From: Caulobacter sp.
Lineage (GTDB): Bacteria > Pseudomonadota > Alphaproteobacteria > Caulobacterales > Caulobacteraceae
Direction of reading: 5' to 3'
NCBI GenBank assembly: GCA_021741355.1
Contig: JAIOXZ010000027.1
Coordinates: forward strand, 1-50,118
Length of the DNA: 50,118 nt
Both the position numbers and the translations under genes were made by a program. Each line of letters begins with the position of its first letter. Positions within the stretch are counted from its first letter, which is position 1. The notes beneath the pieces were generated by a model. The model was not told where the DNA came from and made no database searches. It saw nothing but the letters and a program-made list of their open reading frames with translations. This document shows, in pieces, positions 23,471-33,600 of this stretch.

Positions 23471-24805
23471 ATGGCGGTGACAGAAACAGGCGTGCTCGAG
23501 GAGACGCCGGACGGCCCGCCGCCGCCCGGCATGACCGCGGGTCAGCGCCTGAAGGCGATCCTCGGCGGCTCGGCCGGCAATCTGGTCGAGTGGTACGACT
23601 GGTCGACCTACATCTTCTTCACCGTCTATTTCGCCAGCCACTTCTTCCCCGAGGGCGACCAGACCGCGCAGCTGTTCAAGGCGGCGGCGATCTCGGCCGT
23701 CGGCTTCCTCGCGCGGCCGCTCGGCGCCTGGCTGATGGGCGCCTACGCAGACCGGGCCGGACGGCGCGCGGCGCTGACCCTGTCGGTGTCGATGATGTGC
23801 GTCGGCAGCCTGGTCATCGCGCTCGCCCCCACCTACGCCCAGGTCGGCGCCCTCGCCCCGGCGATCCTGCTGGCCGCCCGCATCCTGCAGGGCCTGTCGG
23901 TCGGCGGCGAGTACGGGGCCAGCGCCACCTACCTGTCCGAGGTGGCCGGCGCGAAGCGGCGCGGCTTCTGGGCCAGCTTCCAGTACGTGACCCTGATCGC
24001 CGGCTCGCTGTCGGCCCAGGGCATGGTCGTGCTGCTGCAGAATGTCATGCCTGAGGCGGACCTCAAGGCCTGGGGCTGGCGCATCCCGTTCTTCATCGGC
24101 GCCGTGCTGGCCGTGGTGGTGTTCTGGATCCGCAGCGGCATCCACGAGAGCCAGGGCTTCGAGAACGCCAAGGCCGAGGGCGAGAACCGCGGCCGGACCA
24201 TGCTGCTGTTCGTCAAGCATCCGCGCGAGACCATGATGGTCATGGGCCTGACCGCCGGCGGCTCGCTCGCCTACTATGTCTACACCAGCTACATGCAGAA
24301 GTTCCTGATCAACACCTCGGGCTTCAGCAAGGCGGCGGCCAGCGAGATCATGCTGGCGGCGCTGTTCTGCTTCATGCTGATGCAGCCGGCGGCCGGCTGG
24401 CTGTCTGACCGCATCGGCCGCAAGCCGCTTCTGCTGTTCGCCTTCGGCGGCGGCATGATCGCCACCTGGCCGCTGCTCAACGCCATCGCCGGAACGACCA
24501 GCGCGGTGGCGGCCTTCGGGCTGATCATGATCGCCCTGGTGTTCCAGTCCGGCTACAGCGCCATTTCCGGCCTGTTCAAGGCCGAGATGTTCCCCGCCCA
24601 CATCCGCGCCCTCGGCGTCGCCCTGCCCTACGCCATCGCCAACTCGATCTTCGGCGGCTCGGCCGAGGCGGTCGCGCTGAGCTTCAAGACGGCCGGGCAG
24701 GAGAGCAACTTCTACCTCTACGTCACGGCGATCCTGGCGGTCGGCCTGCTGACCGTCATCCTGATGCCCGACACCCGCAAGACCAGCCTGATCAAGGAGG
24801 ACTGA
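23471..24805 (+). CDS. MFS transporter, metabolite:H+ symporter (KgtP-like) type
   Basis: 444 residues with twelve predicted membrane segments. The N-terminal LGGSAGNLVEWYDWSTYIFF is the hallmark of the MHS family (KgtP, ProP, ShiA). Loop motifs GAYADRAGRR (between helices 2 and 3) and LSDRIGRKPLLL (between 8 and 9) are present, as is GLSVGGEYGASATYLSE. The substrate is probably a di- or tricarboxylate or 2-oxoglutarate, but proline/betaine and shikimate are possible. ATG 23471 follows a GGGGGAC; the frame back to 23042 is shadow across the repeat. It is about 3.6 kb from the kor operon, so a 2-oxoglutarate link is suggestive only. Confidence 0.88.
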   Translation: MAVTETGVLEETPDGPPPPGMTAGQRLKAILGGSAGNLVEWYDWSTYIFFTVYFASHFFPEGDQTAQLFKAAAISAVGFLARPLGAWLMGAYADRAGRRAALTLSVSMMCVGSLVIALAPTYAQVGALAPAILLAARILQGLSVGGEYGASATYLSEVAGAKRRGFWASFQYVTLIAGSLSAQGMVVLLQNVMPEADLKAWGWRIPFFIGAVLAVVVFWIRSGIHESQGFENAKAEGENRGRTMLLFVKHPRETMMVMGLTAGGSLAYYVYTSYMQKFLINTSGFSKAAASEIMLAALFCFMLMQPAAGWLSDRIGRKPLLLFAFGGGMIATWPLLNAIAGTTSAVAAFGLIMIALVFQSGYSAISGLFKAEMFPAHIRALGVALPYAIANSIFGGSAEAVALSFKTAGQESNFYLYVTAILAVGLLTVILMPDTRKTSLIKED

Positions 24806-24837
24806 GGAGTCCGGTCAGGCCACTCCCGGAGGAAACG

Positions 24838-25305
24838 ATGGACAGTCTGAACCTGCAGAACCCGGTCTTCGCCACCTGGGTCATCGCCGCGGCGCTGATG
24901 ATCCTGAAGGCCGTCGCCATGTCCTGGCTGACGGTCGTGCGGATGATGCAGGTCAAGGGCGGCTACCGCTCACCCGAAGACCTGCGCAGGACGCCGCTGA
25001 ACCCGGCCCCCGACCCGCGCCAGCTCGAGCCCGACGAGCGGGTCGAGCGGGTCCGGCGGATCCAGCAGAACGATCTGGAGAACCTGCCCTTCTTCCTGGT
25101 CGCGGGACTGCTGTTCGTGGTCGCCGCGCCGGAGCTGTGGCTGGCCAGGCTGCTGCTCTACGGCTACGTGGTCTCGCGCCTGCTGCACTTTGGCGCCTAC
25201 ATCACCGCCCAGACCCATGATGTGCGCGCCATCCTGTGGACCATCGGGTCGCTGATCCTGATCGCCATGACCGTGATCGCGCTGCTGGCCGCCCTCGGAG
25301 CCTGA
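24838..25305 (+). CDS. MAPEG family membrane protein
   Basis: 155 residues, four membrane helices. The MAPEG signature ERVRRIQQNDLENLPFF (about 68-84) contains the Arg/Asn/Glu that bind glutathione in mammalian microsomal GST and PGE synthase. A conjugation or peroxidase role with glutathione is inferred from the family, not shown. It follows the transporter by 32 bases and precedes the DUF599 gene by two bases, so the three are probably one transcript. Confidence 0.88.
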   Translation: MDSLNLQNPVFATWVIAAALMILKAVAMSWLTVVRMMQVKGGYRSPEDLRRTPLNPAPDPRQLEPDERVERVRRIQQNDLENLPFFLVAGLLFVVAAPELWLARLLLYGYVVSRLLHFGAYITAQTHDVRAILWTIGSLILIAMTVIALLAALGA

Positions 25306-25307
25306 TC

Positions 25308-25997
25308 ATGCCGCTCGCCGACATCGCCGCCCTGGCCTTCTTCGCCCTGTGCTGGCTGTTCTACGAGCAGCTGCTGCGGATGCTGTCGCGCGAGAGCGTG
25401 CTGAACACCGACATGACCATCGTCCGCGCCGCCTGGATGCGCCAGATGGCAAAACGCGAAAGCCGGTTCATGGACGGCCAGCTTCTGGGCCACGCGCTCA
25501 ACTCGGCCAGCTTCTTCGCCTCGTCCAACCTGCTGCTGATCGCGGCGGCCGCCGGGGTGCTGTTCGGCGGCGAGCGGTCGTTCGCCAGCCTGTCCAGCCT
25601 GGAGCTGATCCAGACCTCGTCGCGGATGCTGTTCGAGCTGCAGCTGGCGGTGATCCTGATCGTGCTGGCGCGCGGCCTGCTGGCCTTCATCTGGTCGATC
25701 CGCCAGATGAACTACTGCCTGACCATCTTCGGCGCGACGCCGGAGGGTGAAGGCGCCGACGAGGCCGATCTGGCCGCCTTCGGCGAGGCCGGCGGCGAGG
25801 TGCTGAACCAGTCGCTGTCGGCGTTCAACGCCGGGGTGCGCGGCTACTACTTCGCCCTCGCGGCGGCGGCCTGGATGTTCGGCCCGATCGCCATGACCCT
25901 GGCCACTCTCGGCGCGGTCAGTCTGCTCGTCTGGCGCCAGCGGCAATCGCCGTCGGCGAAAGCGATCCACAAGCTGAGGGCGCGGATAGAGGGCTGA
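25308..25997 (+). CDS. DUF599 family membrane protein
   Basis: 229 residues, about four membrane segments. Matches DUF599: N-terminal helix ALAFFALCWLFYEQLL, the segment VRAAWMRQMAKRESRFMDGQLLGH, NSASFFASSNLLLIAAAAGVLFG, FIWSIRQMNYCLTIFGATPE and the C-terminal FNAGVRGYYFALAAAAW. Function unknown. Starts two bases after the MAPEG stop codon; ends 27 bases before the second family A REPIN-like repeat. Confidence 0.82.
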   Translation: MPLADIAALAFFALCWLFYEQLLRMLSRESVLNTDMTIVRAAWMRQMAKRESRFMDGQLLGHALNSASFFASSNLLLIAAAAGVLFGGERSFASLSSLELIQTSSRMLFELQLAVILIVLARGLLAFIWSIRQMNYCLTIFGATPEGEGADEADLAAFGEAGGEVLNQSLSAFNAGVRGYYFALAAAAWMFGPIAMTLATLGAVSLLVWRQRQSPSAKAIHKLRARIEG

Positions 25998-26024
25998 CGC
26001 GGGGCGCCGACGCTTCATACGAGG

Positions 26025-26150
26025 CCGTCATGGCCCGACTTGTTCGGGCCACCCAAGCGTCGTGGCGCCCGGCGATTGGCCGCTGACGGTCAGTGGGTCG
26101 CCATCCCGAACCATGTGCTTGGGTGGCCCGAACATGTCGGGCCATGACGG
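26025..26150. repeat. family A REPIN-like palindromic doublet, copy 2
   Basis: Same 126-base layout as 3678-3803: arms 26025-26057 and 26118-26150 with a 60-base spacer. The left arm is identical to the left arm of copy 1; the right arm has one change (AACATGTC for AACAAGTC) located in the loop of the arm hairpin, so no stem pair is broken. The spacer shows no obvious similarity to that of copy 1, apart from its length. Again placed between convergent genes. Confidence 0.85.
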
Positions 26151-26171
26151 TGATTGGACTGAACACCGAGC

Positions 26172-26513
26172 TCAGAGCCCCAACTCCGCCCGCACCTTCT
26201 TCGTCAGTTTCGCCGCAATCAGCCCATGGGCGCTGGTCAGCCAACCCTCCACCTCGCCGGCCTCCTGCCCGGCGAGGCTCGCGAACCAGACCCACTTCGC
26301 CCGCGCCAGATAGGGGGCCGGCTTGCCCGGGCCCGTCTCGGTCAGCACCTCGAAGGCGATGTCGCTGGCCTTGAAGCTGAAGCTGTCGGCGGCCGGGCCG
26401 TAGACCGCGAACATTTTGCCGCCGACCTTGTAGACGTGACCATCGCCCCACTGGACGTCCATCGTCGCGCCCGGCAGGGCGCGACAGACCGCGTCAAAGG
26501 CCTGTGGCGTCAC
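26172..26513 (-). CDS. MmcQ/YjbR family protein
   Basis: 113 residues starting at a GTG that overlaps the TGA of msrA (GTGA). The sequence [36 protein letters not shown], with [10 protein letters not shown] and a C-terminal [15 protein letters not shown] helix, is the MmcQ/YjbR fold, a small double-wing domain of the CyaY-like superfamily. DNA binding has been proposed for the family; its role is not settled. A longer frame back to 26567 has an Arg-rich N-terminus overlapping msrA and is rejected. Confidence 0.85.
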   Translation of the reverse strand: MTPQAFDAVCRALPGATMDVQWGDGHVYKVGGKMFAVYGPAADSFSFKASDIAFEVLTETGPGKPAPYLARAKWVWFASLAGQEAGEVEGWLTSAHGLIAAKLTKKVRAELGL

Positions 26514-27163
26514 GCGCTGACGCCTACGCCGATCGGGCAGGTCACGCCGGTGCCGCCGATGCCGCAATAGCCGTTCGGGTTCTTGGCCAGGTACTGCTGG
26601 TGATAGTCCTCGGCGTAGTAGAACGGCCCCGGCGCGGCGATTTCCGTGGTGATCGGACCCATGCGGTACTTCGCCAGCTCCGCCTCGTAGGCCGTCTTCG
26701 ACGCCGCCGCCGCCGCCGCCTGGGCGTCGTTCAGCGGATAGACGCCCGAGCGGTACTGGGTGCCGACATCGTTGCCCTGGCGCATGCCCTGGGTCGGGTC
26801 ATGGTTTTCCCAGAACGCCTTCAGCAGCGCGTCGTAGCTGACCACCTTCGGGTCAAACACCACCAGCACCGCCTCGGTGTGGCCGGTGCGGCCGCTGCAG
26901 ACCTCCTGATAGGTCGGGTTTGGGGTCGCGCCGGCGACATAGCCGACCGCCGTGCTCCAGACGCCCGGGATCTGCCAGAAGATCCGCTCCACGCCCCAGA
27001 AACAGCCCATGGCGAACACCGCCTCTTCCAGCCCCTCGGGCCAGGGGCCCTTCAGCGGCCGGTCGTTGACGAAATGGGTCAGGGCGGTCGGCAGTTCCTG
27101 CGCCCGGCCCGGCAGGGCGTCGGCGGCGGAGGGGATTTCCAGGGTCTTCTTGGCGAACAGCAT
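26510..27163 (-). CDS. msrA: peptide-methionine (S)-S-oxide reductase
   Basis: Repairs oxidised methionine (S epimer) in proteins. 217 residues. The catalytic cysteine is in [13 protein letters not shown] (GCFWG motif), followed by [35 protein letters not shown] and [11 protein letters not shown]. The C-terminus [16 protein letters not shown] offers the resolving cysteines used for thioredoxin recycling. ATG 27163 is chosen: the first 40 or so residues ([19 protein letters not shown]) are the usual MsrA lead segment and the frame further upstream is not conserved. Confidence 0.95.
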   Translation of the reverse strand: MLFAKKTLEIPSAADALPGRAQELPTALTHFVNDRPLKGPWPEGLEEAVFAMGCFWGVERIFWQIPGVWSTAVGYVAGATPNPTYQEVCSGRTGHTEAVLVVFDPKVVSYDALLKAFWENHDPTQGMRQGNDVGTQYRSGVYPLNDAQAAAAAASKTAYEAELAKYRMGPITTEIAAPGPFYYAEDYHQQYLAKNPNGYCGIGGTGVTCPIGVGVSA

Positions 27164-27280
27164 GGCGTCCTCGGCTTGCGGCTGGCTGACAAGATAGGGC
27201 GCGCGCCGCCCGATTTCACCCGCCGGACGACGAACATTGTTATGCCCGGCCTGGCAAACGGGAATAGCGGCCATGCGCCC

Positions 27281-27308
27281 TTGCCCCGGAAGGGTCCATG
27301 AGTATATT
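27281..27308 (+). promoter_or_regulatory. candidate promoter of tRNA-Ser
   Basis: TTGCCC (27281-27286) and TATATT (27303-27308) with a 16-base spacer, in a stretch of lower G+C. Transcription would begin near 27315, giving a leader of about 44 bases before the mature tRNA 5' end. Pattern match only. Confidence 0.4.
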
Positions 27309-27358
27309 GCGCGCCTTCCTGCGCCGGGGGCTTTGACCAGCTCTCGTACGGTGGTGCT

Positions 27359-27448
27359 GGTGAGGTGGCCGAGTGGTCGATGGCGCACGCTTGGAAAGCG
27401 TGTGTAGGTTAACGCCTACCGTGGGTTCGAATCCCACTCTCACCGCCA
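27359..27448 (+). tRNA. tRNA-Ser (anticodon GGA)
   Basis: A 90-base cloverleaf with a long variable arm. Acceptor GGTGAGG pairs with TCTCACC (last pair G-U), discriminator G and an encoded CCA. The anticodon stem ACGC/GCGT encloses the loop TTGGAAA, giving anticodon GGA, which reads UCC/UCU serine codons. Variable arm GTAGG/CCTAC and T arm GTGGG-TTCGAAT-CCCAC are perfect. Confidence 0.97.
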
Positions 27449-27482
27449 TCCAGTCGCGCGCTGAATCCCGCTTCAGGGAACT

Positions 27483-27514
27483 CCCCGCCCGTCTCCGCAT
27501 CGCCGTCGGCGGGG
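27483..27514 (+). terminator. weak hairpin downstream of tRNA-Ser
   Basis: CCCCGCC (27483-27489) and GGCGGGG (27508-27514) can form a seven-pair GC stem with an 18-base loop, 34 bases after the tRNA. There is no T tract; the following CAAGTTTAAG is only slightly T-rich. A possible processing or termination structure. Confidence 0.25.
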
Positions 27515-27630
27515 TGCTGACAAGTTTAAGTCGGCTCGGTCGGAAGGTCCCCTTCCCTACCCCTGGATCAGGCGGCGTCCGACCGTCCTCACCACCCGGC
27601 CAGCGACCAACGCCACTGACCGGGTCGGGT

Positions 27631-30600
27631 CTAGAACTTCATGGTCATCCTGGCGTTGATCTGGCTGGTCGTGGCGTTGTCGCTTCCGACGCCGCCGCGA
27701 TACTCGAGGCCAAACAGCACCGGACCCCGCTGCAGGTCGGCGCCGACCCCGATGGTCAGACGGCCCCGGCCCAGCGCGTCGGCCCGCGCGGTGAACACCG
27801 GTCCGCCCACCCAGTCGGCCCAGTTCAGGCTGTAGGTCCCGACGTCCTCGAACTCATAGGCGTACTCCAGACGAAGGGCCGGGGTGAGCAGGCCGTAGAG
27901 GGTGCGGGCGACATAGGTCGAGGTCAGCCCCGCCACGCCCTTGACCGAGCGGATGTCCTGGCCATGGAAAGTCAGGCCGCCAACGCCGCCGCCGGTCTCG
28001 GTGAAGGCGTCGAGTTCGGCGGCCACCACCGCCACACGGCCGTAGGGCGTCCAGACAAGCGGTCCGTCGCGCTGTTCGAACGCGGCCGTCAACGAGGCAA
28101 ACAGCTGCCTGCCATCCCGTTCACCGTAGGCGGTCAGGCCGTTGACCGGCACGAAGCGCCTCGATTCGAAGGTCATTTCGCCATAGCCGAGGACCATCTC
28201 GAGATAGGTTTGGTCGGCGGGATGGTAGGCTCCGTAGAGCACCCCCACATAGCTGGTCGCCCTGCTGCGCGAGCCATCCGTTCCGATGGACGTGCTGTCG
28301 CTCGAATAGCCCGTGCCAGCGCCGATCACCATCTGATCGTTGAGGCTGAAGTCCGCACCGACGCTGACACCCTGGGTGGTGAAGTCCAGCCTGGACAGAC
28401 CGGCCCTGCTTCGGCGCAGGCCCATATCGATGGTCCCGCCGGTCCACAGACTGATGCCGGCTTCATCATCACCGCCCGAGCCGCCGTCGCCGGCGGCGTG
28501 GAAGCCCGTCGCCTTGTCGGCAGGCGCGGTCGGCCTGATTCCCCAGGCGGCCACGTCGGCCTCCTGACGGCCCAGTTGCCGGTCCCGCAGGGCGAACGGA
28601 TCGCTCTCGTCGCCCCTGTGGATCAGATCGCCAAAGTTGAAGGTCGCTCCCGTCAGGTCCGATCGACCTGGTCCGGCGCGCAGGCTTTCCAGCCGCTGAT
28701 TGAAGTTGCTCATCTGGGCGGTCGCGAAACGCATCACCGCGTCGGTCTGGGCCGCCACCAGACCCCTGACATCCGGGTCAAGCGTGGGATCCGCCCGCGC
28801 CTGCACCTGGAAGATGACCGTGCCCGGCGCCGAGGTCGCGAAGGCGTTCGACAGGGTGTAGCTGACTGTCGCCGGGCCCGAGAAGTGCGTCGCGGCGACA
28901 AAGGTCAGGGTGAAGGTTGGACCGGAGGGGCTGGAACCCTCGCTGATCGCCACCGTGCCGGAACCCGCCGGCGTCAGCGAGACGATCGCCGCCGACCGGA
29001 ACGGACCGCCGGCAGCGTCGGTCGTCAACGACGCCGACCCGGACCCGTCCGCCGGCACTGTGACGGTGATGGGTCCGCTGGTCACCGGCATCGGATTGAC
29101 CGTGATGGTCACCATGATCGGCGTGGAGGTCCCGAAGGGATTGTTCAGGCCGTAGGTGAAGCTCGTCGTTCCCGAAAACGTCGGGGGGGCGGCATAGGTG
29201 ATCTGCTGACCCGAGACCATTGCGATCCCCTTCGCGGGCGGATCCACGATCGTCACGCCGGTGAAAGGTCCGCCGGCGGCGCCGTCCGTCGCGTCCAGAG
29301 TCACGGATTGGCCGGACACCACCGACGCGGTGCGCGCAGAGGCGCTCGGAACCGGCAGCGGACTGACGGTCAGAGATACGACGGCCGGGGCCGAGGTCCC
29401 GCCGTCGCCCGTGGCCGTGTAGCTGAAACTGTCAGCGCCGAAGTAGTTGGTCGTTGGCGTGTAGGCGACCACCAGGCCGTTGATCACCGCGACGCCATGC
29501 GCCGGCGCCTGGGTGATCGCGATGCTGGAGATCGGACCCCTGTCGCCGGTGGTCACCGCGACGTCGACCGACGCGTTGGCCAGGGTTGTGGCGGACTTGG
29601 GCGTGGTTACCGGCGCCGGCGTCGCGACCGTCACCGCGATCACGGCCGGTGCTGAGGTCCCGCCGTAGCCTGTGGCCCTGTAGCTGAAGCTGTCCGGGCC
29701 GTAGTAGCCGGACGTTGGGGTATAGGTGAAGCGCGTGCCCAGTCTGACCAGTGATCCATGGGCCGGACCGGCGGCCAGGGCGACGTCGCTGTAGGGCCCT
29801 GACACCAGTGTGGCGACGTCAATCTCTACGCCAGCGCTGTTGAAGGGCGCGTCCAGCGCCGCCGCCGAGGCAGTCGGCGCCGCGGGAACGCCGATGGTCA
29901 GGGTCAGGGCCCGCTCGCTCGTGAACGGCCCGCTGCCGGTCGAGGCGTCGATCGCCCTCACCGTGAAGCTGAAGTCGCCCGACTGGATCGGCGTTCCGGA
30001 CAGCTGGCCGGTGTTCGAGAGGGTCAAGCCTGTCGGCAACGCCCCCGAAGTCAGACTGAAGCTGTACGGGGCGGTTCCGCCTTGTCCGGCGAAGGCCACC
30101 GGGGTGTAGGCTTCTCCCTGGATCCCGTCGGACAGGACGGCCGGGCTCAGCGACATGGTCGGCGCACTGACCGCGAGACTGTAGACCCGACTGGCGGTGA
30201 AGGGACCACTCCCCGTGGACGAGTCGGTCGCCACGATGGTGAATCCGAAGGTCCCCCCGGCCGTGGGCGCGCCGGTCAGCCGGCCGTCCGACGACAGGGT
30301 CAGACCGGCCGGCAGGGCGCCATCCGCGACCCGATAGTCGTGATACGGGCCCGTGCCGCCGCTCGCGGCGAAGGTCTGGCTAAAGGCGATCCCGACCGAA
30401 GCCGGCTCCGCCGCGGCGGGCGACATCGTCAGGGTCGGCGGCGACACGCTGATGCTGACCATCGCCAGGTTCGAGACGGCCGGAGCGCCCAGGGGTGACG
30501 GAGCGGAAAGGGAGCGCCTCGACGAGGAGCCCGCCAGGGCGGCGGGCGCCGAACTGGCGCTGCTGCCGGGCAGGCCGACCGCCCGGTAGGTGAAACTGTC

Positions 30601-33600
30601 GGGCCCGAAGTAGCCGGGGTCGGGCGTATAGGTCACCACGAAGCCGCTGACCGTCACTGTTCCGTGGAGCGGCGGGGTGACGATCATGATGCCAACAGCG
30701 TTGCTGACGGCGGAGGACAGGTCGATGGAGGCCGACCCGCCCGTCTCGTCGGTGGAGACATCGACGGACACCGCGACGGCCTCGGCCAGCGGCGCCGGGG
30801 GCGTCGCAACCGTCAGGTTGACGGTCGCGGCTGCGGAGGTCCCGCCGGGACCGGTGGCCGTGTAGCTGAAGCTGTCAGGGCCGAACGAACCGGTGGTCGG
30901 GACATAGGTCGCCGTCGTGCCGGAGATCGTCACCGAACCGTTCGCCGGAGCCGTGGCTACGTCCAGGCTGGTGAACACGCCGGCCGGCAGCAACGTTATC
31001 GCCTCGCCTGCGGAGTTGTAGGCCACATTGGCGTTCACCGCCCCGACCGTCGGCGCCGGGGGAGTCGCAACCGTCAGGCTGACGGTCGCCGCAGCGGACG
31101 TCCCGCCGGGACCGGTGGCCGTGTAGGTGAAGCTGTCTGAACCGAAGAAGCCCGGGGCCGGAACGTAGGTGGCGGTGGATCCGCTCAGGGTCACCGAACC
31201 GTTCGCCGGAGCCGTGGCCACCGCCAGGCTGGTGAACACGCCGGTCGGCAGCAACGTCACCGCCTGGCCTGCGGAGTTGTAGGCCACATTGGCGCTGACC
31301 GCCCCGGCGGTCGGGGCCGGGGGCGTCGCCACCGTCAGGCTGACCGTGGCCGCAGCGGAGGTCCCACCGGGACCGGTGGCGGTGTAGGTGAAGCTGTCTG
31401 GGCCGAAGTAGCCCGGTGTTGGCGTGTAGGTGGCGGTGGATCCGCTCAGGGTCACCGAACCGTTCGTCGGGGCCGTGGCCACCGCCAGGCTGGTGAACAC
31501 CCCGGCTGGCAGAAGCGTGATCGCCTGGCCTGCGGAGTTGTAGGCCACATTGGCGCTGACGGCCCCGGCGGTCGGGGCCGATGGCGTCGCCACCGTCAGG
31601 CTGACCGTGGCCGCAGCGGAGGTCCCGCCCGGACCGGTGGCGGTATAGGTGAAGCTGTCCGAACCGAAGTACCCGGCGGCCGGAACGTAGGTGGCGGTGG
31701 ATCCGCTCAGGGTCACCGAACCGTTCGTCGGGGCCGTGGCCACGGCCAGGCTGGTGAACACGCCCGAGGGCAGCAGCGTGATCGGCTCGCCCGCCGAGTT
31801 GTAGGCGACGTTGGCGTTCACGGCGGACACCGTCGGCGCCGGGGGTGTCGCCACCGTCAGGCTGACGGTCGCCGCAGCGGAGGTCCCACCGGGACCGGTG
31901 GCCGTGTAGGTGAAGCTGTCAGGGCCGAAGGACCCCGGAGTTGGCGTGTAGGTGGCGGTAGATCCGGAGATCGTCACCGAACCGTTCGTCGGGGCCGTGG
32001 CGACGGCCAGGCTGGTGAACACGCCGGCCGGCAGCAACGTCACCGCCTGGCCCGCGGAGTTGTAGGCCACGTTGGCGTTCACCGCGGACACCGTCGGAGC
32101 GGCCGGCGTCGCCACGGTCAGGCTGACGGTCGCCGCAGCGGAGGTCCCGCCGGGGCCGGTGGCGGTATAGGTGAAGCTGTCGGGACCGAACGAACCGGTG
32201 GTCGGCGTGTAGGTGGCGGTAGATCCGGAGATCGTCACCGAACCGTTCGTCGGAGCCGTGGCCACCGCCAGGCTGGTGAACACCCCGGCTGGCAGAAGCG
32301 TGATCGCCTGGCCTGCGGAGTTGTAGGGCACATTGGCATTGACCGCCGCCGCCGTTGGCGCGGCAGGGGTCGCCACCGTCAGGCTGGCCGTGGCCGCTGC
32401 GGAGGTCCCGCCCGGACCGGTGGCCGTGTAGGTGAAGGTGTCGGGGCCGAAGTAACCCGGAGTTGGCGTGTAGGTGGCGGTGGATCCGCTCAGGGTCACC
32501 GAACCGTTCGTCGGACCTGTGGCCACCGCCAGGCTGGTGAACACGCCGGCTGGCTCCAGCGTGATCGCCTCGCCCGCGGAGTTGTAAGGAACATTGGCGT
32601 CCACCTTTGACACCGTCGGAGCGGCCGGGGTCGCCACCGTCAGGCTGACGGTCGCCGGGCTGGAGGTCCCGCCGGGACCGGTGGCCGTGTAGGTGAAGCT
32701 GTCGGGACCGAACGAACCGGTGGTCGGCGTGTAGGTGGCGGTGGATCCGCTCAGGGTCACCGAACCGTTCGTCGGACCTGTGGCGACGGCCAGGCTGGTG
32801 AACACGCCGGCGGGCAGCAACGTCACCGCCTGGCCCGCGGAGTTGTAGGCCACGTTGGCGTTCACTGCCCCGACCGTCGGTGCGGCCGGGGTCGCAACCG
32901 TCAGGCTGACGGTCGCGGCAGCGGAGGTCCCGCCGGGACCGGTGGCCGTGTAGGTGAAGCTGTCGGGGCCGAAGTAGCCCGGGGTCGGAACATAGGTGGC
33001 GGTGGATCCGCTCGGGGTCACCGAACCGTTCGTCGGGGCCGTGGCCACCGCCAGGCTGGTGAACACGCCCGAGGGCAGCAGCGTGATCGCCTCGCCCGCC
33101 GAGTTGTAGGCCACGTTGGCGCTGACCGCCCCGACCGTCGGCGCCGGGGGCGTCGCAATCGTCAGGTTGACGGTCGCCGGGCTGGAGGTCCCGCCCGGGC
33201 CGGTGGCGGTGTAGGTGAAGCTGTCGGCGCCGAAGTACCCGGCGGCCGGAACGTAGGTGGCGGTGGATCCGCTCAGGGTCACCGAACCGTTCGTCGGACC
33301 TGTGGCTACGTCCAGGCTGGTGAACACCCCGGCCGGCAGAAGTGTGATCGCCTCGCCCGCGGAGTTGTAGGCCACATTGGCATTGACCGCCGCGACCGTC
33401 GGGGCAGGGGGCGCGGTGACGGTCAATTCGTATGAGGCGGTCGCCCCGGCGTTGACGCCGGCCGTGGCGGCCTGCGTGGCGGTGATGGTGGCGGTCCCCA
33501 CGCCGAGCGTCGTGATGGCGCCGGAGCTGGCGTTGACCGTGGCCACATTGGTGTTGGACGAGGCGTAGGTGATGGCGCCCGCGCCGACGACGGAGATGGT

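Noticed and set aside
27333..27338. TTGACC as the -35 element of the tRNA-Ser promoter
   Set aside because: The matching -10 would fall inside the tRNA acceptor stem; the upstream TTGCCC/TATATT pair fits better.
27373..29655. 760-residue plus-strand frame starting inside the tRNA
   Set aside because: It starts in tRNA-Ser and then runs antisense to the barrel and passenger of autotransporter 1; Arg/Gly-rich with no motif.
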